Assembly: GCA_047921335.1 (NCBI GenBank)
Contig: JBLRWI010000006.1
Coordinates: forward strand, 1-64,000
Length of the DNA: 64,000 bases
Direction: 5' to 3'
From: Coraliomargarita_B sp047921335
GTDB lineage: Bacteria > Verrucomicrobiota > Verrucomicrobiia > Opitutales > Coraliomargaritaceae
Below are positions 50,344 to 59,412 of this stretch, piece by piece (position 1 is the first letter of the stretch; each line of letters opens with the position of its first letter). The notes under the pieces are model-generated. The model worked only from the letters and a program-made list of their open reading frames with translations, was not told where the DNA came from and searched no databases. Made by a program: the position numbers and the translations under genes.

Positions 50344-52302
50344 CTAATCTTCAACCAACCAGAGAAGGTCGTAGGGGCCGACTTCATAGGGGCCGCTGGT
50401 TGAGAGGGTCGCCTCGGTGAACACGTCTTTAAGGAAGTGGGCGAGACCAGCGTGGCGGAGGTGGCGCAGGTCGACGGTCTGAGGCTTCTCGGAGAAGTTC
50501 GCGATCACGATCAGTTGGCTGGCATCATGCCAACGCAAGTAGGCAAGCAAGTGCTCGTTCTCGATCGGGAGGAGTTGAAACTGATTGCCCACGAGGGCGG
50601 AGAGGGATTTGCGCTTTTTCAAGATCTCCTGGAGGGAGCGGTGGAGCCGGCCCGGCGCGGTCTTTTTGCCCCGGTGTTTTTTCGGGATCGACCAGTCCAT
50701 GGCCGGCCGGTGGAGCCAGCGGCTGTCTTCGGCTTTTTCCGGATCTTCGAGGTAGCTGTAGTCGTTGAGCAGGCCCCATTCCTCACCCATAAAGATGAGG
50801 GGGATGCCACCGATGCTGGCGAGCACGCCCTGGAGCATACGGATGCGGCAGAGGGCCATCTCGCGCAGCTGCTTGTCACGCTTTTCGGCGGCTTCCTCCA
50901 GTCCGGCGAGCGAGCCCATGGTGCCGGAGACGCGCATGTCGCCAGTGTCGGTGTTGTGTTGGAAGGGCACGCCCCGGGCGAAGGAGCCCTCGAAGGAGCC
51001 GGTGTAGAAGGCGTTGAGGAAGTTGCGGTGGTCGTCGGGGTTGATGCCCACGGCCCAGGCATCGTCGTTGTCGAAGGACCAGCCGATGTCGTCGTGCCCG
51101 CGCAGGTAATTGACCCAGGAGGTGCCGGGGGGCAGTTGCTGGCGGTGGCGGAGTGACTGTTTGAGCAACTTGGTCTGGCGGGTGGCCGCGCTCTCCCAGA
51201 GAAGAGCCATGAGGGTGGGGTTGTAGGAGATCTGGCACTCCTGGCGGTGGATGTATTTCGCCACCTCGTCGGGATGGACGATCGCTTCGGACTTAAATGC
51301 GAGCCCCGGCGCGGCGATGCGGCAGACCGCATTGAAGGCCTGGATCAGAAGGTGGGCCTGCGGGAGGTTCTCGCAGTTGGTGCCCATTTGCTTCCAGATG
51401 AAGGCCACGGCATCGAGCCGGAGAATTTCCACGCCGGTGTTGGCGAGGAAGAGCATCTCCCCGGACATGGCGCGGAAGACTTCCGGATTGCTGTATTTGA
51501 GGTCCCACTGAAAACTGTTGAAGGTAGTCCAGACCCAACGCTGCATGCCCTCGTGCCAGGTGAAGTTGCCCCGGCGCACGGTGGGGAAGATTTCCCGCAG
51601 GTGTTGTTCGTATTGGTTGGGGATGCTGCGGTCNNNNNNNNNNNNNNNNNNNNNNNNNNNNNNNNNNNNNNNNNNNTGGGCCTGGATGGCCCACTCGTGG
51701 TCGTCCGAGGTGTGGTTGAAGACGAAGTCCAGCACCAGAGAGATGCCCGCCTCCCGAAAATCTGTGGCCAGGGCCCGCAGGTCTTCGATCGTGCCCAGCT
51801 TCGGATCGACAGCCCGGTAGTCGCTGATGGCGTAGCCCCCGTCGCTATTGCCCTCCCGCGAGGCGTAGAGCGGCATGAGGTGGATATAGCTCAGGCCCAG
51901 ATCCTGGAAGTAGGGAATCTTCTCCCGTAGCTTAGGCAGATCCCCACTGAAGAGATCCACATAGAGTGAGCCGCCCGCCATTTGGTTGGAAAGATACCAG
52001 CCTGGGTCATTCTCGCGGCGGAGGTCGAGGTCGTAGAGTTCGTCGGGGCGGCCGAGCCAGCAATCGATGGCGGTAAGGAGGATGCTCTCCAGGTAGTAAA
52101 AAAAATCGTAGTGATCCCCGTAGAGGCGGTGGAGGAGGATAAAGAGCCGCTCCCAATGCTCGGCCAAGCGAGCATCGATCACTTCGACGCGCTCCTCCGT
52201 GCTGAAGCGGCTGCTCGTGGAACGCTCGATCCGATCCAGGATTTTCGGGCGGATGCGCCGGAGGGAACGTTCCGCCTCGTAGGCGAAATCAAGCTCAGGC
52301 AT
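50344..52302 (-). CDS. ams: Amylosucrase (GH13), interrupted by an assembly gap
   Basis: This protein of about 652 residues follows the Neisseria-type amylosucrase layout. A helical N-terminal domain comes first, then a (beta/alpha)8 barrel with LVLDFVFNHTSDDHEWA, the nucleophile region GVEILRLDAVAFIWKQMGT, the acid-base FKSEAIVHP and VNYLRGHDDIGW. A C-terminal beta domain ends in YDLLWLVED. It converts sucrose to alpha-glucan and fructose, or the reverse phosphorolysis-like cleavage in related enzymes. The 43-base N run (51634-51676) lies between the barrel phrases EWAIQA and DRSIPNQYEQ, and reading frame and expected length are preserved. Start 52302 (MPELDFAYEAERS) overlaps the sucrose-phosphate synthase stop by 8 bases; the open frame reaches 52464. 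Confidence 0.9.
   Translation of the reverse strand: MPELDFAYEAERSLRRIRPKILDRIERSTSSRFSTEERVEVIDARLAEHWERLFILLHRLYGDHYDFFYYLESILLTAIDCWLGRPDELYDLDLRRENDPGWYLSNQMAGGSLYVDLFSGDLPKLREKIPYFQDLGLSYIHLMPLYASREGNSDGGYAISDYRAVDPKLGTIEDLRALATDFREAGISLVLDFVFNHTSDDHEWAIQAXXXXXXXXXXXXXXXDRSIPNQYEQHLREIFPTVRRGNFTWHEGMQRWVWTTFNSFQWDLKYSNPEVFRAMSGEMLFLANTGVEILRLDAVAFIWKQMGTNCENLPQAHLLIQAFNAVCRIAAPGLAFKSEAIVHPDEVAKYIHRQECQISYNPTLMALLWESAATRQTKLLKQSLRHRQQLPPGTSWVNYLRGHDDIGWSFDNDDAWAVGINPDDHRNFLNAFYTGSFEGSFARGVPFQHNTDTGDMRVSGTMGSLAGLEEAAEKRDKQLREMALCRIRMLQGVLASIGGIPLIFMGEEWGLLNDYSYLEDPEKAEDSRWLHRPAMDWSIPKKHRGKKTAPGRLHRSLQEILKKRKSLSALVGNQFQLLPIENEHLLAYLRWHDASQLIVIANFSEKPQTVDLRHLRHAGLAHFLKDVFTEATLSTSGPYEVGPYDLLWLVED
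51634..51676. other. Assembly gap of 43 N
   Basis: This run of N lies inside the amylosucrase gene. The number of missing codons (about 15) agrees with the distance between the flanking motifs in characterised amylosucrases as I remember them, so it is probably a low-quality stretch rather than a scaffold join. Confidence 0.95.
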
Positions 52303-54466
52303 CGGAGACGGACGGCTTATTGTTGGGGATCGTGATATCTTCGAGGAAGTTGTAGTAGCGGATACCCTCGATGATACCGGCGGCATGGCTCGCCTCGGCG
52401 AAATAGACGCGCGGGTAGGGGCGCAGCTTTTCCAGCTCCTCGCTGTAGTTGCCAACCACGACACCGAGAGTGTTGCCTGCGAGCATCCCCTCGTCGTTAC
52501 CCGAGTCGCCGGCCACGAGGATGTTCTCCAGCGGGAAGCCCCATTTGTAGGCCATCTGGCGGATGCTTAGCCCGCTCCCGGCCCGGAAGGGAATGACATC
52601 GAGGAACATACCCAGTGAGACGATCACTTTGACGCGCAGGCCCGCCTCACGGAGGTGGCGTTTGATCGCGGGTAGCGTTGGAGCCACGGAAAAGTCGACT
52701 TCATAGCTGATCTTGTAGTCGGATTGCTCGTGCTCTTTCTGCAGGTAGAGGCCCTCGATCGAGTCAAGCACTTCGCGGACGCGCTCCGGTTCCCAGCGGA
52801 AGTCGATGTGTTTTTGCCAGCGGCGGTCGAGGGTGTAGTGTTTGCCGTAGTAAATCTCGGTCCCGACGGCGGCGATCAGCACCTCCGGCTGGGGGATGTC
52901 GTAATCCTTCATTAACTGGATCACATCGTCGAAGCGGCGACCGGTGGCGATGCCGAAGCCGATGTTGTCCTCCGCATCGGTGATGAGTTGGAAGAACTCG
53001 CGCATGGCCTCCTCGTCGCCGGTCAAGGTGTTGTCGATATCGGTGATGATGAGACGGTCGATATTCTTCAGGCGCCGGGTGTTGCGCTTCGTTTGCACCT
53101 CCACCGGGGGCTCCGACTGCTTCAAGACTTCTCCCAGATCGCGCATGTAGCGCTCGCAGTGGCGTTGCCAGGAGTAATGTTTGTAAACGTTTTCGATGCC
53201 CGCCTTCGACCATTCCTCCCATTGCCCTGGCTCGATTAGCGTATGGAGGAGGGCTTTTTCGATGGCCTTCGAGTCGAAGGGGTCAACCAGCATACCGTTC
53301 TGGCAGTTGGCGATGATGTCGCTGGGGCCGCCGTCGTTAGTCGCCACGATGGGTGAGCCGCTGGCCGCGGCTTCGAGCAGGGTCAGGCCGAAGGGCTCCG
53401 TCATGGCGGCGTTGACAAAGACCCCGCGCGAGCGGGTGACGGCGCGGTAGAGCGCAGGCACGTCTTCCGACTTATGGTGTTTCGGGTAGGCCACCTTGCC
53501 GTAGAGGTCGTAAACGTCGATGAGCGTGAGCACGTTTTGCAGCACAGTGCGCTGGCCGGGGGGCATTTCGCGCAAGTCATCGCGGTTGCCCATGATGAGG
53601 ACGAGATTGGCCTCGCGCTGGAGGCGCGGCGACTCGCCGTAGGCACGCACCAGCATTTCGAGGTTCTTGCGCTCGTCCGGTCGGGCCATGGCGGCGATCA
53701 TCGGCTTGTCCGGCTCGCCGAGGAAGCGTTTGACGGCTATTTCCAGTTCACTCTCTTCGTCGTCTTTACGCGGTTCGCGGAAGGAGCTAAGGTCAACGCC
53801 CGGCGGAATCACTTCCATGCGCTCGGGCACGTAATTTTCGTAGCATTCGTATTGCTCGCGCACTTCCTGGTGGGTGCTGGTGCAGATCAGGGAGCAGGTC
53901 TCCAGGGCAAACTCTTCGCCTTCGATCCGGGCGGAGATGTTGTAGCGCGACTCGATTTTTTCCGGACTCAGGCCGGACTCGAGCAGGCGATCTTTTTTTA
54001 CCCGTCCGAGAGAGTGCCCGGTAAAGACGAAGGGGATCCCCAGTAGTCTTGCGAGTTGGCCGCCGCCGTAACCGGCATCGGCGTAGTGCCCGTGGATGAT
54101 GTCGGGGATGGTATTGGTGCGGCGGAAATGGTTCAGGCATTGATCGACAAAGACTTCGATATAGGGCCAGAGCTTCGTCTTATTCAGGTAGCGCTTCGGC
54201 CCGAACGGAATCCGCACGATGCTGGCTTTGTCGGCGAGGGGCTCTTCCAGAACCGCGTAATCTGTGGACACCCGCTCGTCCACCACTTGCCGGGTGATGA
54301 GGTCAACATGGGCGATATCATCTCTCTCGGCCAACGCCCGGGCCAGTTCGACGACGTAGCGTGTCTGGCCGCCGGTGTCTTCGTCGCGCCCCAATTCGAG
54401 GTTCTTGCCGCGGATCAAACCGTGGAGGCTGATGAGTGCGATGCGGAGTCCTTCTTTTTTAGACAT
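52295..54466 (-). CDS. sps: Sucrose-phosphate synthase with C-terminal HAD domain
   Basis: This 723-residue protein has a GT4 glycosyltransferase half (about 1-465) with LISLHGLIRGKNLELGRDEDTGGQTRYVVELA, DIIHGHYADAGYGG, MIAAMARPDERKN and EPFGLTLLEAAASGSPIVATNDGGPSDI. A HAD-IIB half (about 475-723) has DIDNTLTGDE and VAGDSGNDEGML. It joins UDP- or ADP-glucose to fructose 6-phosphate. The phosphatase-like half has its nucleophile motif DxDxT intact, so it may also dephosphorylate the product. It is co-transcribed with amylosucrase (8-base overlap) and divergent from a separate phosphatase. Confidence 0.92.
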   Translation of the reverse strand: MSKKEGLRIALISLHGLIRGKNLELGRDEDTGGQTRYVVELARALAERDDIAHVDLITRQVVDERVSTDYAVLEEPLADKASIVRIPFGPKRYLNKTKLWPYIEVFVDQCLNHFRRTNTIPDIIHGHYADAGYGGGQLARLLGIPFVFTGHSLGRVKKDRLLESGLSPEKIESRYNISARIEGEEFALETCSLICTSTHQEVREQYECYENYVPERMEVIPPGVDLSSFREPRKDDEESELEIAVKRFLGEPDKPMIAAMARPDERKNLEMLVRAYGESPRLQREANLVLIMGNRDDLREMPPGQRTVLQNVLTLIDVYDLYGKVAYPKHHKSEDVPALYRAVTRSRGVFVNAAMTEPFGLTLLEAAASGSPIVATNDGGPSDIIANCQNGMLVDPFDSKAIEKALLHTLIEPGQWEEWSKAGIENVYKHYSWQRHCERYMRDLGEVLKQSEPPVEVQTKRNTRRLKNIDRLIITDIDNTLTGDEEAMREFFQLITDAEDNIGFGIATGRRFDDVIQLMKDYDIPQPEVLIAAVGTEIYYGKHYTLDRRWQKHIDFRWEPERVREVLDSIEGLYLQKEHEQSDYKISYEVDFSVAPTLPAIKRHLREAGLRVKVIVSLGMFLDVIPFRAGSGLSIRQMAYKWGFPLENILVAGDSGNDEGMLAGNTLGVVVGNYSEELEKLRPYPRVYFAEASHAAGIIEGIRYYNFLEDITIPNNKPSVSDA

Positions 54467-54561
54467 GTTCGGCAGTGGGTTGAGATGAGACTGTGCGATG
54501 ACGTTTTAGAAAAGCCTGCTGTAGGGTTTGACCTATCGTCCTATCTGATTAAGGCAAGCTT

Positions 54562-55380
54562 ATGGAATATTTCAACCCTCAAGCAGGAATCAGGCCTGCG
54601 GTGCTGGCCACCGATCTGGATGGCACCTTTATTCCCTTGGCGGGAAGTTTACAAAACCGTGAGGATTTGCGGCAATTGGCCGGGCACTTCGAGTCCCCCG
54701 AAATTTCGCTGATTTTTGCTACCGGGCGCCACTACGAGTCGGTGCTCGAAGTGATGGGTGAGATCCCGCTGCCCGAGCCGGACTGGTTGATTTGCGATGT
54801 GGGCAGCCGCATTTTGCATCATACCGAGGGCAGTTGGCAGGAACTGGCTATCTACACTGAACATCTTCAGGCTTTGACCGGGGGCTTGGCGCGTTGTCAG
54901 GTGGAGGCTGTCTTGGAGGGTGTCGAGGGCCTGAAGCTCCAGGTGCCGGAGCATCAGACTGAGCTAAAGATCAGCTATCAGTGCGCGAGCGCCCGCCTAG
55001 AGGGACTTCTGACCGAGGTCGGGCAACGACTCGGCGACATGCCCTACACGCACATGGGTAGTGTCGACCCCTTTCTCGATTGCGGCCTGATCGATGTCAT
55101 GCCCGCCGGGGTGAGTAAAGCCTACGCGCTGCTCTGGCTCGCGACCCATGCCGACTTCCGCCCCGACGAGATGATTTACGCAGGCGATTCCGGGAACGAT
55201 TTGGCGGCTCTGGCCGGCGGCTTTCGCGGCATCGTGGTGGCCAACGCCAGTAAGGGCCTGTCCGATAAAGTTGCGGCCCTGCAAAAGGAACGCGGCATTC
55301 CGGATGATCACCTCTATCAGGCCCAGGGCACCGCTACCAGCGGCGTGCTGGAAGGTTGCCGCCACTACGGGCTACTCTGA
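54562..55380 (+). CDS. spp: Sucrose-6-phosphate phosphatase (HAD-IIB)
   Basis: This 272-residue protein has the HAD motifs LATDLDGTFIPL (motif I), FATGRHYESV (motif II), a Lys region near PAGVSKAYAL, and YAGDSGNDLAAL (motif IV). It should release sucrose from sucrose 6-phosphate. It is divergent from the synthase with a 95-base shared spacer, which implies co-regulation. The synthase also carries a HAD half, so the phosphatase function may be duplicated. Confidence 0.9.
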   Translation: MEYFNPQAGIRPAVLATDLDGTFIPLAGSLQNREDLRQLAGHFESPEISLIFATGRHYESVLEVMGEIPLPEPDWLICDVGSRILHHTEGSWQELAIYTEHLQALTGGLARCQVEAVLEGVEGLKLQVPEHQTELKISYQCASARLEGLLTEVGQRLGDMPYTHMGSVDPFLDCGLIDVMPAGVSKAYALLWLATHADFRPDEMIYAGDSGNDLAALAGGFRGIVVANASKGLSDKVAALQKERGIPDDHLYQAQGTATSGVLEGCRHYGLL

Positions 55381-55436
55381 TGGTGGACTGACAAAAAAGT
55401 TGAACACCACTCCGTTTATTCCTTGTTGAGCGATTC

Positions 55437-56504
55437 TTATTCGGATGGAAGCTCTTCTTTCTCGGCATCCTGTTTTTCGCTTTCAAATGCTTTGATCAAT
55501 GGAATTTGTTCCGGACGGGGGAGCGTCTTGACCGAAACTTCCCTAACCTCGCCGTCGCGCTCAAATTTGATCGAGGTAAACTGGTTGGCGCGGGCGAAGA
55601 AGATCGCTCCCCGCACATCGGTGACTTCGTCGATGACGCGGCCCCCTATGGATAGGAGGCGGTCCCCTTCTCTCAGCCCTGCTTGGGCAGCTGGAGCATC
55701 TTCGTGAACCTTGGAGAGGATGACTTCATCCGAATCGAGATCATTCAGCTGCGCGGTCACTTCAAAGCCCAGCCAGCTGTGGATGATCTTCCCGGAGAAG
55801 ATTAAGTCATCCCGCACGCGGGCCAGTGCATCGACCGGCAGACAGTAAGAGCCGCCCAGATCCGGGATGGAGGCCACGGTCATCCCGATAAAGCGACCGT
55901 TTATATCGAGGACGGGACAGCCGCCTTGCCCGGCATCGACCGGGATGGTGGTGCGAATATATTCGGTCGGAAAGACTTGATTGGCCAGCTTCTTATCTAC
56001 CCCGGTAAACAGGCCCATGGCTGGCGAGGGTTCGAAATCCAGTGGGCAGGCGATGGAAACTGCGATCGCTCCTAGGGGAGGGTGCCCGACATTAGTATCA
56101 AGGTTAATGATGGAGAATTCATCCGGAGGTGTGAGCACCCGCAACACAGAGATATTAGTGAGCCGGTCATGTCCGATTGCTTCGGTGGCGTATGCTTTAC
56201 CTTGATACTCGATCCAGACTCGATCCGCACCTGCTGCTCGACTAGCGCTGACCAGAACATGGCCTTCTTTACTGATAAAGAAGCCGGTGCCGACGCGCAG
56301 CATGACTTTGGTCTCACCCTCGACCGTCTCGGGTTCGGCATAGGCGGCTTTAACGCGGACGACGGCTTCTTTATTTTGCTCGTAAACTGCGATAAGGCGT
56401 TGCTGCAAGGCAAGGGCATTCGGCAGCTCCGCGCGGACGATTTGAGCCAAGCAAACAGCGAGAGCGACGATCCAGAAGAGGCGCGGACACATAGTCAGGC
56501 TCAA
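55437..56504 (-). CDS. HtrA/DegP-like pseudoprotease with PDZ domain
   Basis: This 355-residue secreted protein has a signal peptide (about 1-25), a trypsin-like HtrA fold (about 35-240) and one PDZ domain (about 245-340, VILSKVHEDAPAAQAGLREGDRLLSIGG). All three catalytic positions are changed: the His of GYVLTNAHV is Ser88 (GHVLVSASRA), the Asp of DxxTDLAVL is Asn117 (DRLTNISVL), and the Ser of GNSGG is Gly194 (GQGGCPV). It is therefore unlikely to cleave peptides and may act as a periplasmic sensor or chaperone. It overlaps the upstream anti-sigma-position gene in an ATGA (56501-56504) and is third in the sigma-factor operon. Confidence 0.88.
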   Translation of the reverse strand: MSLTMCPRLFWIVALAVCLAQIVRAELPNALALQQRLIAVYEQNKEAVVRVKAAYAEPETVEGETKVMLRVGTGFFISKEGHVLVSASRAAGADRVWIEYQGKAYATEAIGHDRLTNISVLRVLTPPDEFSIINLDTNVGHPPLGAIAVSIACPLDFEPSPAMGLFTGVDKKLANQVFPTEYIRTTIPVDAGQGGCPVLDINGRFIGMTVASIPDLGGSYCLPVDALARVRDDLIFSGKIIHSWLGFEVTAQLNDLDSDEVILSKVHEDAPAAQAGLREGDRLLSIGGRVIDEVTDVRGAIFFARANQFTSIKFERDGEVREVSVKTLPRPEQIPLIKAFESEKQDAEKEELPSE

Positions 56505-57076
56505 TAGACGATACTCGCCACACCAGTTGCCGTAAATCCGGATAAGGATAATGCCATATCGGCGGTATAGGCGGTGCGATCATAGCTGGCTACATCGAGA
56601 TGGTCGAGGCCGAAATCTTTCGTCACTCCAGCTCGTCCATCCGTGGCAGTGCTAGTCAAGCTATCGATTCGATAGTCTGCTTCGGCGAGCAGCACGGGAC
56701 TAACCGTTGTGAAGGTCGTGGCTTTGGGTTGTTCCTCTAGGGCATCAGAGTGGGCCGTGGTGATGGCGGAGCTGGCCAGGGCTGCCTGGTTGAATTGTGC
56801 CTGTTTTTGGGGCAGGACCAAGGCGGGCCGGATGACCATGAGGGCAAGCACGGCAGCGGCGGCGGCGATTGCCGTGGTTTGAGCCAGCTTACCCGTGAGC
56901 CCACGAAAGAGTTGGACATACCATGGGTCTTTTTTCACCAGAGTCTGCATCATGCGCTGGTGCAAATCTTTGTCGAACTGTTCCCAGAAGGTTTGGTCGG
57001 GACGCTCTGCACGTTTGAAGCGTAGGAGTTCCTCCAGCTTGACGGTCTGCGGGCTGTCTTTCGTCGAATCTGCCAT
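56501..57076 (-). CDS. Putative anti-sigma-type single-pass membrane protein
   Basis: This 191-residue protein has a cytoplasmic helical N-terminus (about 1-60, VKLEELLRFKRAERPDQTFWEQFDKDLHQRM), one membrane helix (about 66-88) and a periplasmic Thr/Ser-rich part. It shows no zinc-binding anti-sigma motif. Its place directly after an ECF sigma gene and its N-in topology suggest that it holds the sigma factor at the membrane. The family is not one I recognise, so the function is inferred from context. It is coupled to the following HtrA-like gene by a 4-base overlap. Confidence 0.6.
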   Translation of the reverse strand: MADSTKDSPQTVKLEELLRFKRAERPDQTFWEQFDKDLHQRMMQTLVKKDPWYVQLFRGLTGKLAQTTAIAAAAAVLALMVIRPALVLPQKQAQFNQAALASSAITTAHSDALEEQPKATTFTTVSPVLLAEADYRIDSLTSTATDGRAGVTKDFGLDHLDVASYDRTAYTADMALSLSGFTATGVASIVY

Positions 57077-57147
57077 ATTGCTTTTGCTCGGTTAAGGGAA
57101 AGTAAAAATAAAGAGTCAGTGATCGTGGCTTGGTTTTAGGCCGAAAC

Positions 57148-57780
57148 TTAGGTCAAATACTCTTGGAGGTAGGATTGGAGTTGTTGTTTTGCGTAGTGAA
57201 GCCGCGAACGAACGGTGCCCGTCGAGGTGCCTGTGATCTCGGCGATCTCCGCATGCTCCAGCCCTTCAATTTCGTGTAAAATAACAACTGTCCGATGTTT
57301 AAGAGACAGCTTTTGCAGGGCATCGTTCAATTTTTCCTGTAATTCACTCAGGAGTGCGCCTTTTTCTGAGCGGTTTGAGGCGGTCAAGCGTTCGACAATC
57401 TCCGCGCTGGAAGCCTCCTCGTCGATATTTTCGTAGCTGATGTAGCGCCTGCGATTGCGCTTTTTGATAAAGGTGACGGCAGTGTTGACTGCGATCCGGT
57501 AAATCCAAGTGAAGAAGGAGGCTTTACCCCGGAAGCGGCCAATGGCTTGAAATGCTTTGATAAAGGTTTCTTGCGTCAGGTCCGAGGCATCTTCCCGGTT
57601 ACTCGTCATATTGTAGATGACCGAAAAGATTTGTTGGCGGTATTTTTGCACCAGTTGATCAAAGGCTCCCACATTCCCAGCCTGCACCTTCTGGACCACC
57701 GCCCAGTCCAAATCCCGATCCGAGACAGGTGCATCCTGTCCGGTGAGAATGGAGTTTGTAACTGAGCCAGAGGTAGCCAT
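57148..57780 (-). CDS. RNA polymerase ECF-type sigma factor
   Basis: This 210-residue protein has sigma region 2 (FDQLVQKYRQQIFSVIYNMTSNREDASDLTQETFIKAFQAIGRFRG... FTWIYRIAVNTAVTFIKKRNRR) and region 4 (LSLKHRTVVILHEIEGLEHAEIAEITGTSTGTVRSRLHYAKQQL). It resembles RpoE/SigW-type stress sigma factors. It heads an operon with an anti-sigma candidate and an HtrA-like protein, which points to envelope-stress sensing. Confidence 0.92.
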   Translation of the reverse strand: MATSGSVTNSILTGQDAPVSDRDLDWAVVQKVQAGNVGAFDQLVQKYRQQIFSVIYNMTSNREDASDLTQETFIKAFQAIGRFRGKASFFTWIYRIAVNTAVTFIKKRNRRRYISYENIDEEASSAEIVERLTASNRSEKGALLSELQEKLNDALQKLSLKHRTVVILHEIEGLEHAEIAEITGTSTGTVRSRLHYAKQQLQSYLQEYLT

Positions 57781-57834
57781 ATTTGATTCAAGTAAAACAG
57801 GTTTCTCGCGGAATGCAAAGAATTATAGAGGAGA

Positions 57835-59268
57835 CTATTCCCCTCGAGTTACCGAGAAAAACTTCACCTTGCGCAAGCCAAACCAGGTCATGTGCAAAAG
57901 AATGAAGCCGTGTCGGAAACGCGAAATGTTCGTGTCGCCATACTGCCGGTCGCGGTAGCGCACCAGCACATCGCGAATACGCAGGTCCATCATGGCGCTG
58001 CCAAAGAGTAGATTGAAGTCTCCGAAGGGATCGAAGTCACCCAGCACTTCGATGCGCTTGAGCAAGCGCTGGTAATCGGAGCGGAGCATCATTTTGGTGC
58101 CACAGAGACTATCCTTCAGGTTTTGGCCGAGCACAAAACTCAGGGCCAGAGCAAAGAATTTGTTACCCAGAAGGTTAAGGAAACGCATGGCCTCCGATTC
58201 CATGGGGTAAACCAAGCGGCAACCGTTGGCGAATTCACAGTGCCCGGCGGCGATTGCCTCGTAGAATTTTGGAAGGTCCTCAGGCGGGGCGGTCAAGTCA
58301 CCGTCCTGGATCACGAGCACATCGCCGAGTGCCACCTCGAAGCCGGCGAAGACGGCGTCCCACTTGCCCTTGCCGGGCTGTTGCAGGTATTTCACTTTAT
58401 GCGGGCCCTCGTAGGCTTCGACTTCCCGCTGGATCACTTCCCAAGTGTCGTCGGCACTGTTGCCCTCGACAAAGATGACCTCGGTCTGCTTGCCGAGCAC
58501 GGGGATTCGCTCCAGCGCGGCCCGGATGTTGCCCGATTCATTTCGTGCGGGCACGACCACCGAGCAGGAGATTTCGCCTCCGATTTGCGGCTTCATCACT
58601 GGCCGGGCAATCACGACCTCCGACATGCCAAAGTGGCGAAAGAAAGGCAGGCGGACCAGGAAGCTATTAAAAAAGGCACTGAAGAGGGGCAAGCGGAAGG
58701 GCAGGACTTGCTCGGTGGACTGTGCGACGACCTCAAATGAGTTGAGCTCCAGCATATTACACAAGTCTGTCCGGCTGACCCAGTTGCAGTCTTCAGGCTG
58801 CTTCGTGACCAGTCCGCAGAGCTTCCCGAGTTCTAACAGGGGCTTCCAAACATGATTAAGTGAAAGCACATAAATACGGGTGCGCGGGTGGCAGGCTGCC
58901 TTGAGGTTGGTCAGGCATTGATGGATGTCGCGTAGGTAGCCGGGCAGATAGTCGAGGAGGATGATGTCGAATTTCTCCTCCACCACCATGTTATGCAGGT
59001 CGCCTTCGCGAAATTCGAGATGCGCCTCCGGATGGGCGGCCCGGGCACGTGCGACCATCTTCGGGCTCAGGTCAATACCCAGGCCGCGCGAGGGCTTGAG
59101 CGCCGCCAATAAGTCGCCCGGCCCGCAGCCCCACTCCAGGACGCTCGCCCCTTCCGGCACATGAAAGCGCAAAAACTCCCGGGTCTGGGCGCGGAAGCCA
59201 CTCTGGAACCGACGCGGACCGGCATCGTTCTCGGCGACCCAGTCGAAGTGTTTTTTCAAATTTTCCAT
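57835..59268 (-). CDS. Fused class I methyltransferase / GT2 glycosyltransferase
   Basis: This 477-residue protein has an N-terminal SAM-dependent methyltransferase (about 30-200) with VLEWGCGPGDLLAALKPSRGLGIDLSPKMV and EFREGDLHNM. A GT2 glycosyltransferase follows (about 230-460) with CSVVVPARNESGNIRAALERI, EVIFVEGNSADDTW and VIQDGDLTAPPEDLPKFYEAI, of the dolichol/polyprenyl-phosphate mannose synthase type. No membrane helices are evident. It may glycosylate and methylate one lipid or polysaccharide substrate; the acceptor is unknown. Confidence 0.85.
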   Translation of the reverse strand: MENLKKHFDWVAENDAGPRRFQSGFRAQTREFLRFHVPEGASVLEWGCGPGDLLAALKPSRGLGIDLSPKMVARARAAHPEAHLEFREGDLHNMVVEEKFDIILLDYLPGYLRDIHQCLTNLKAACHPRTRIYVLSLNHVWKPLLELGKLCGLVTKQPEDCNWVSRTDLCNMLELNSFEVVAQSTEQVLPFRLPLFSAFFNSFLVRLPFFRHFGMSEVVIARPVMKPQIGGEISCSVVVPARNESGNIRAALERIPVLGKQTEVIFVEGNSADDTWEVIQREVEAYEGPHKVKYLQQPGKGKWDAVFAGFEVALGDVLVIQDGDLTAPPEDLPKFYEAIAAGHCEFANGCRLVYPMESEAMRFLNLLGNKFFALALSFVLGQNLKDSLCGTKMMLRSDYQRLLKRIEVLGDFDPFGDFNLLFGSAMMDLRIRDVLVRYRDRQYGDTNISRFRHGFILLHMTWFGLRKVKFFSVTRGE

Positions 59269-59412
59269 AGGAGATTTTCAGAAAAAACGTTTTTTGAGCC
59301 CCGGAGGCGACTCAAAACCACTTTTCCAAATGTAATTACTTGAGGGCACTTTAAATACTCAAAAATAAAAGAACTTCTTGTTTTTACTTCTGTTCTCTTT
59401 GAAAGTCGTTGC

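Noticed and set aside
55381..55436. Bidirectional terminator between the sucrose-phosphate phosphatase and HtrA-like genes
   Set aside because: Only a 4-5 base GGTG/CACC pairing with a long loop is visible, too weak to call.
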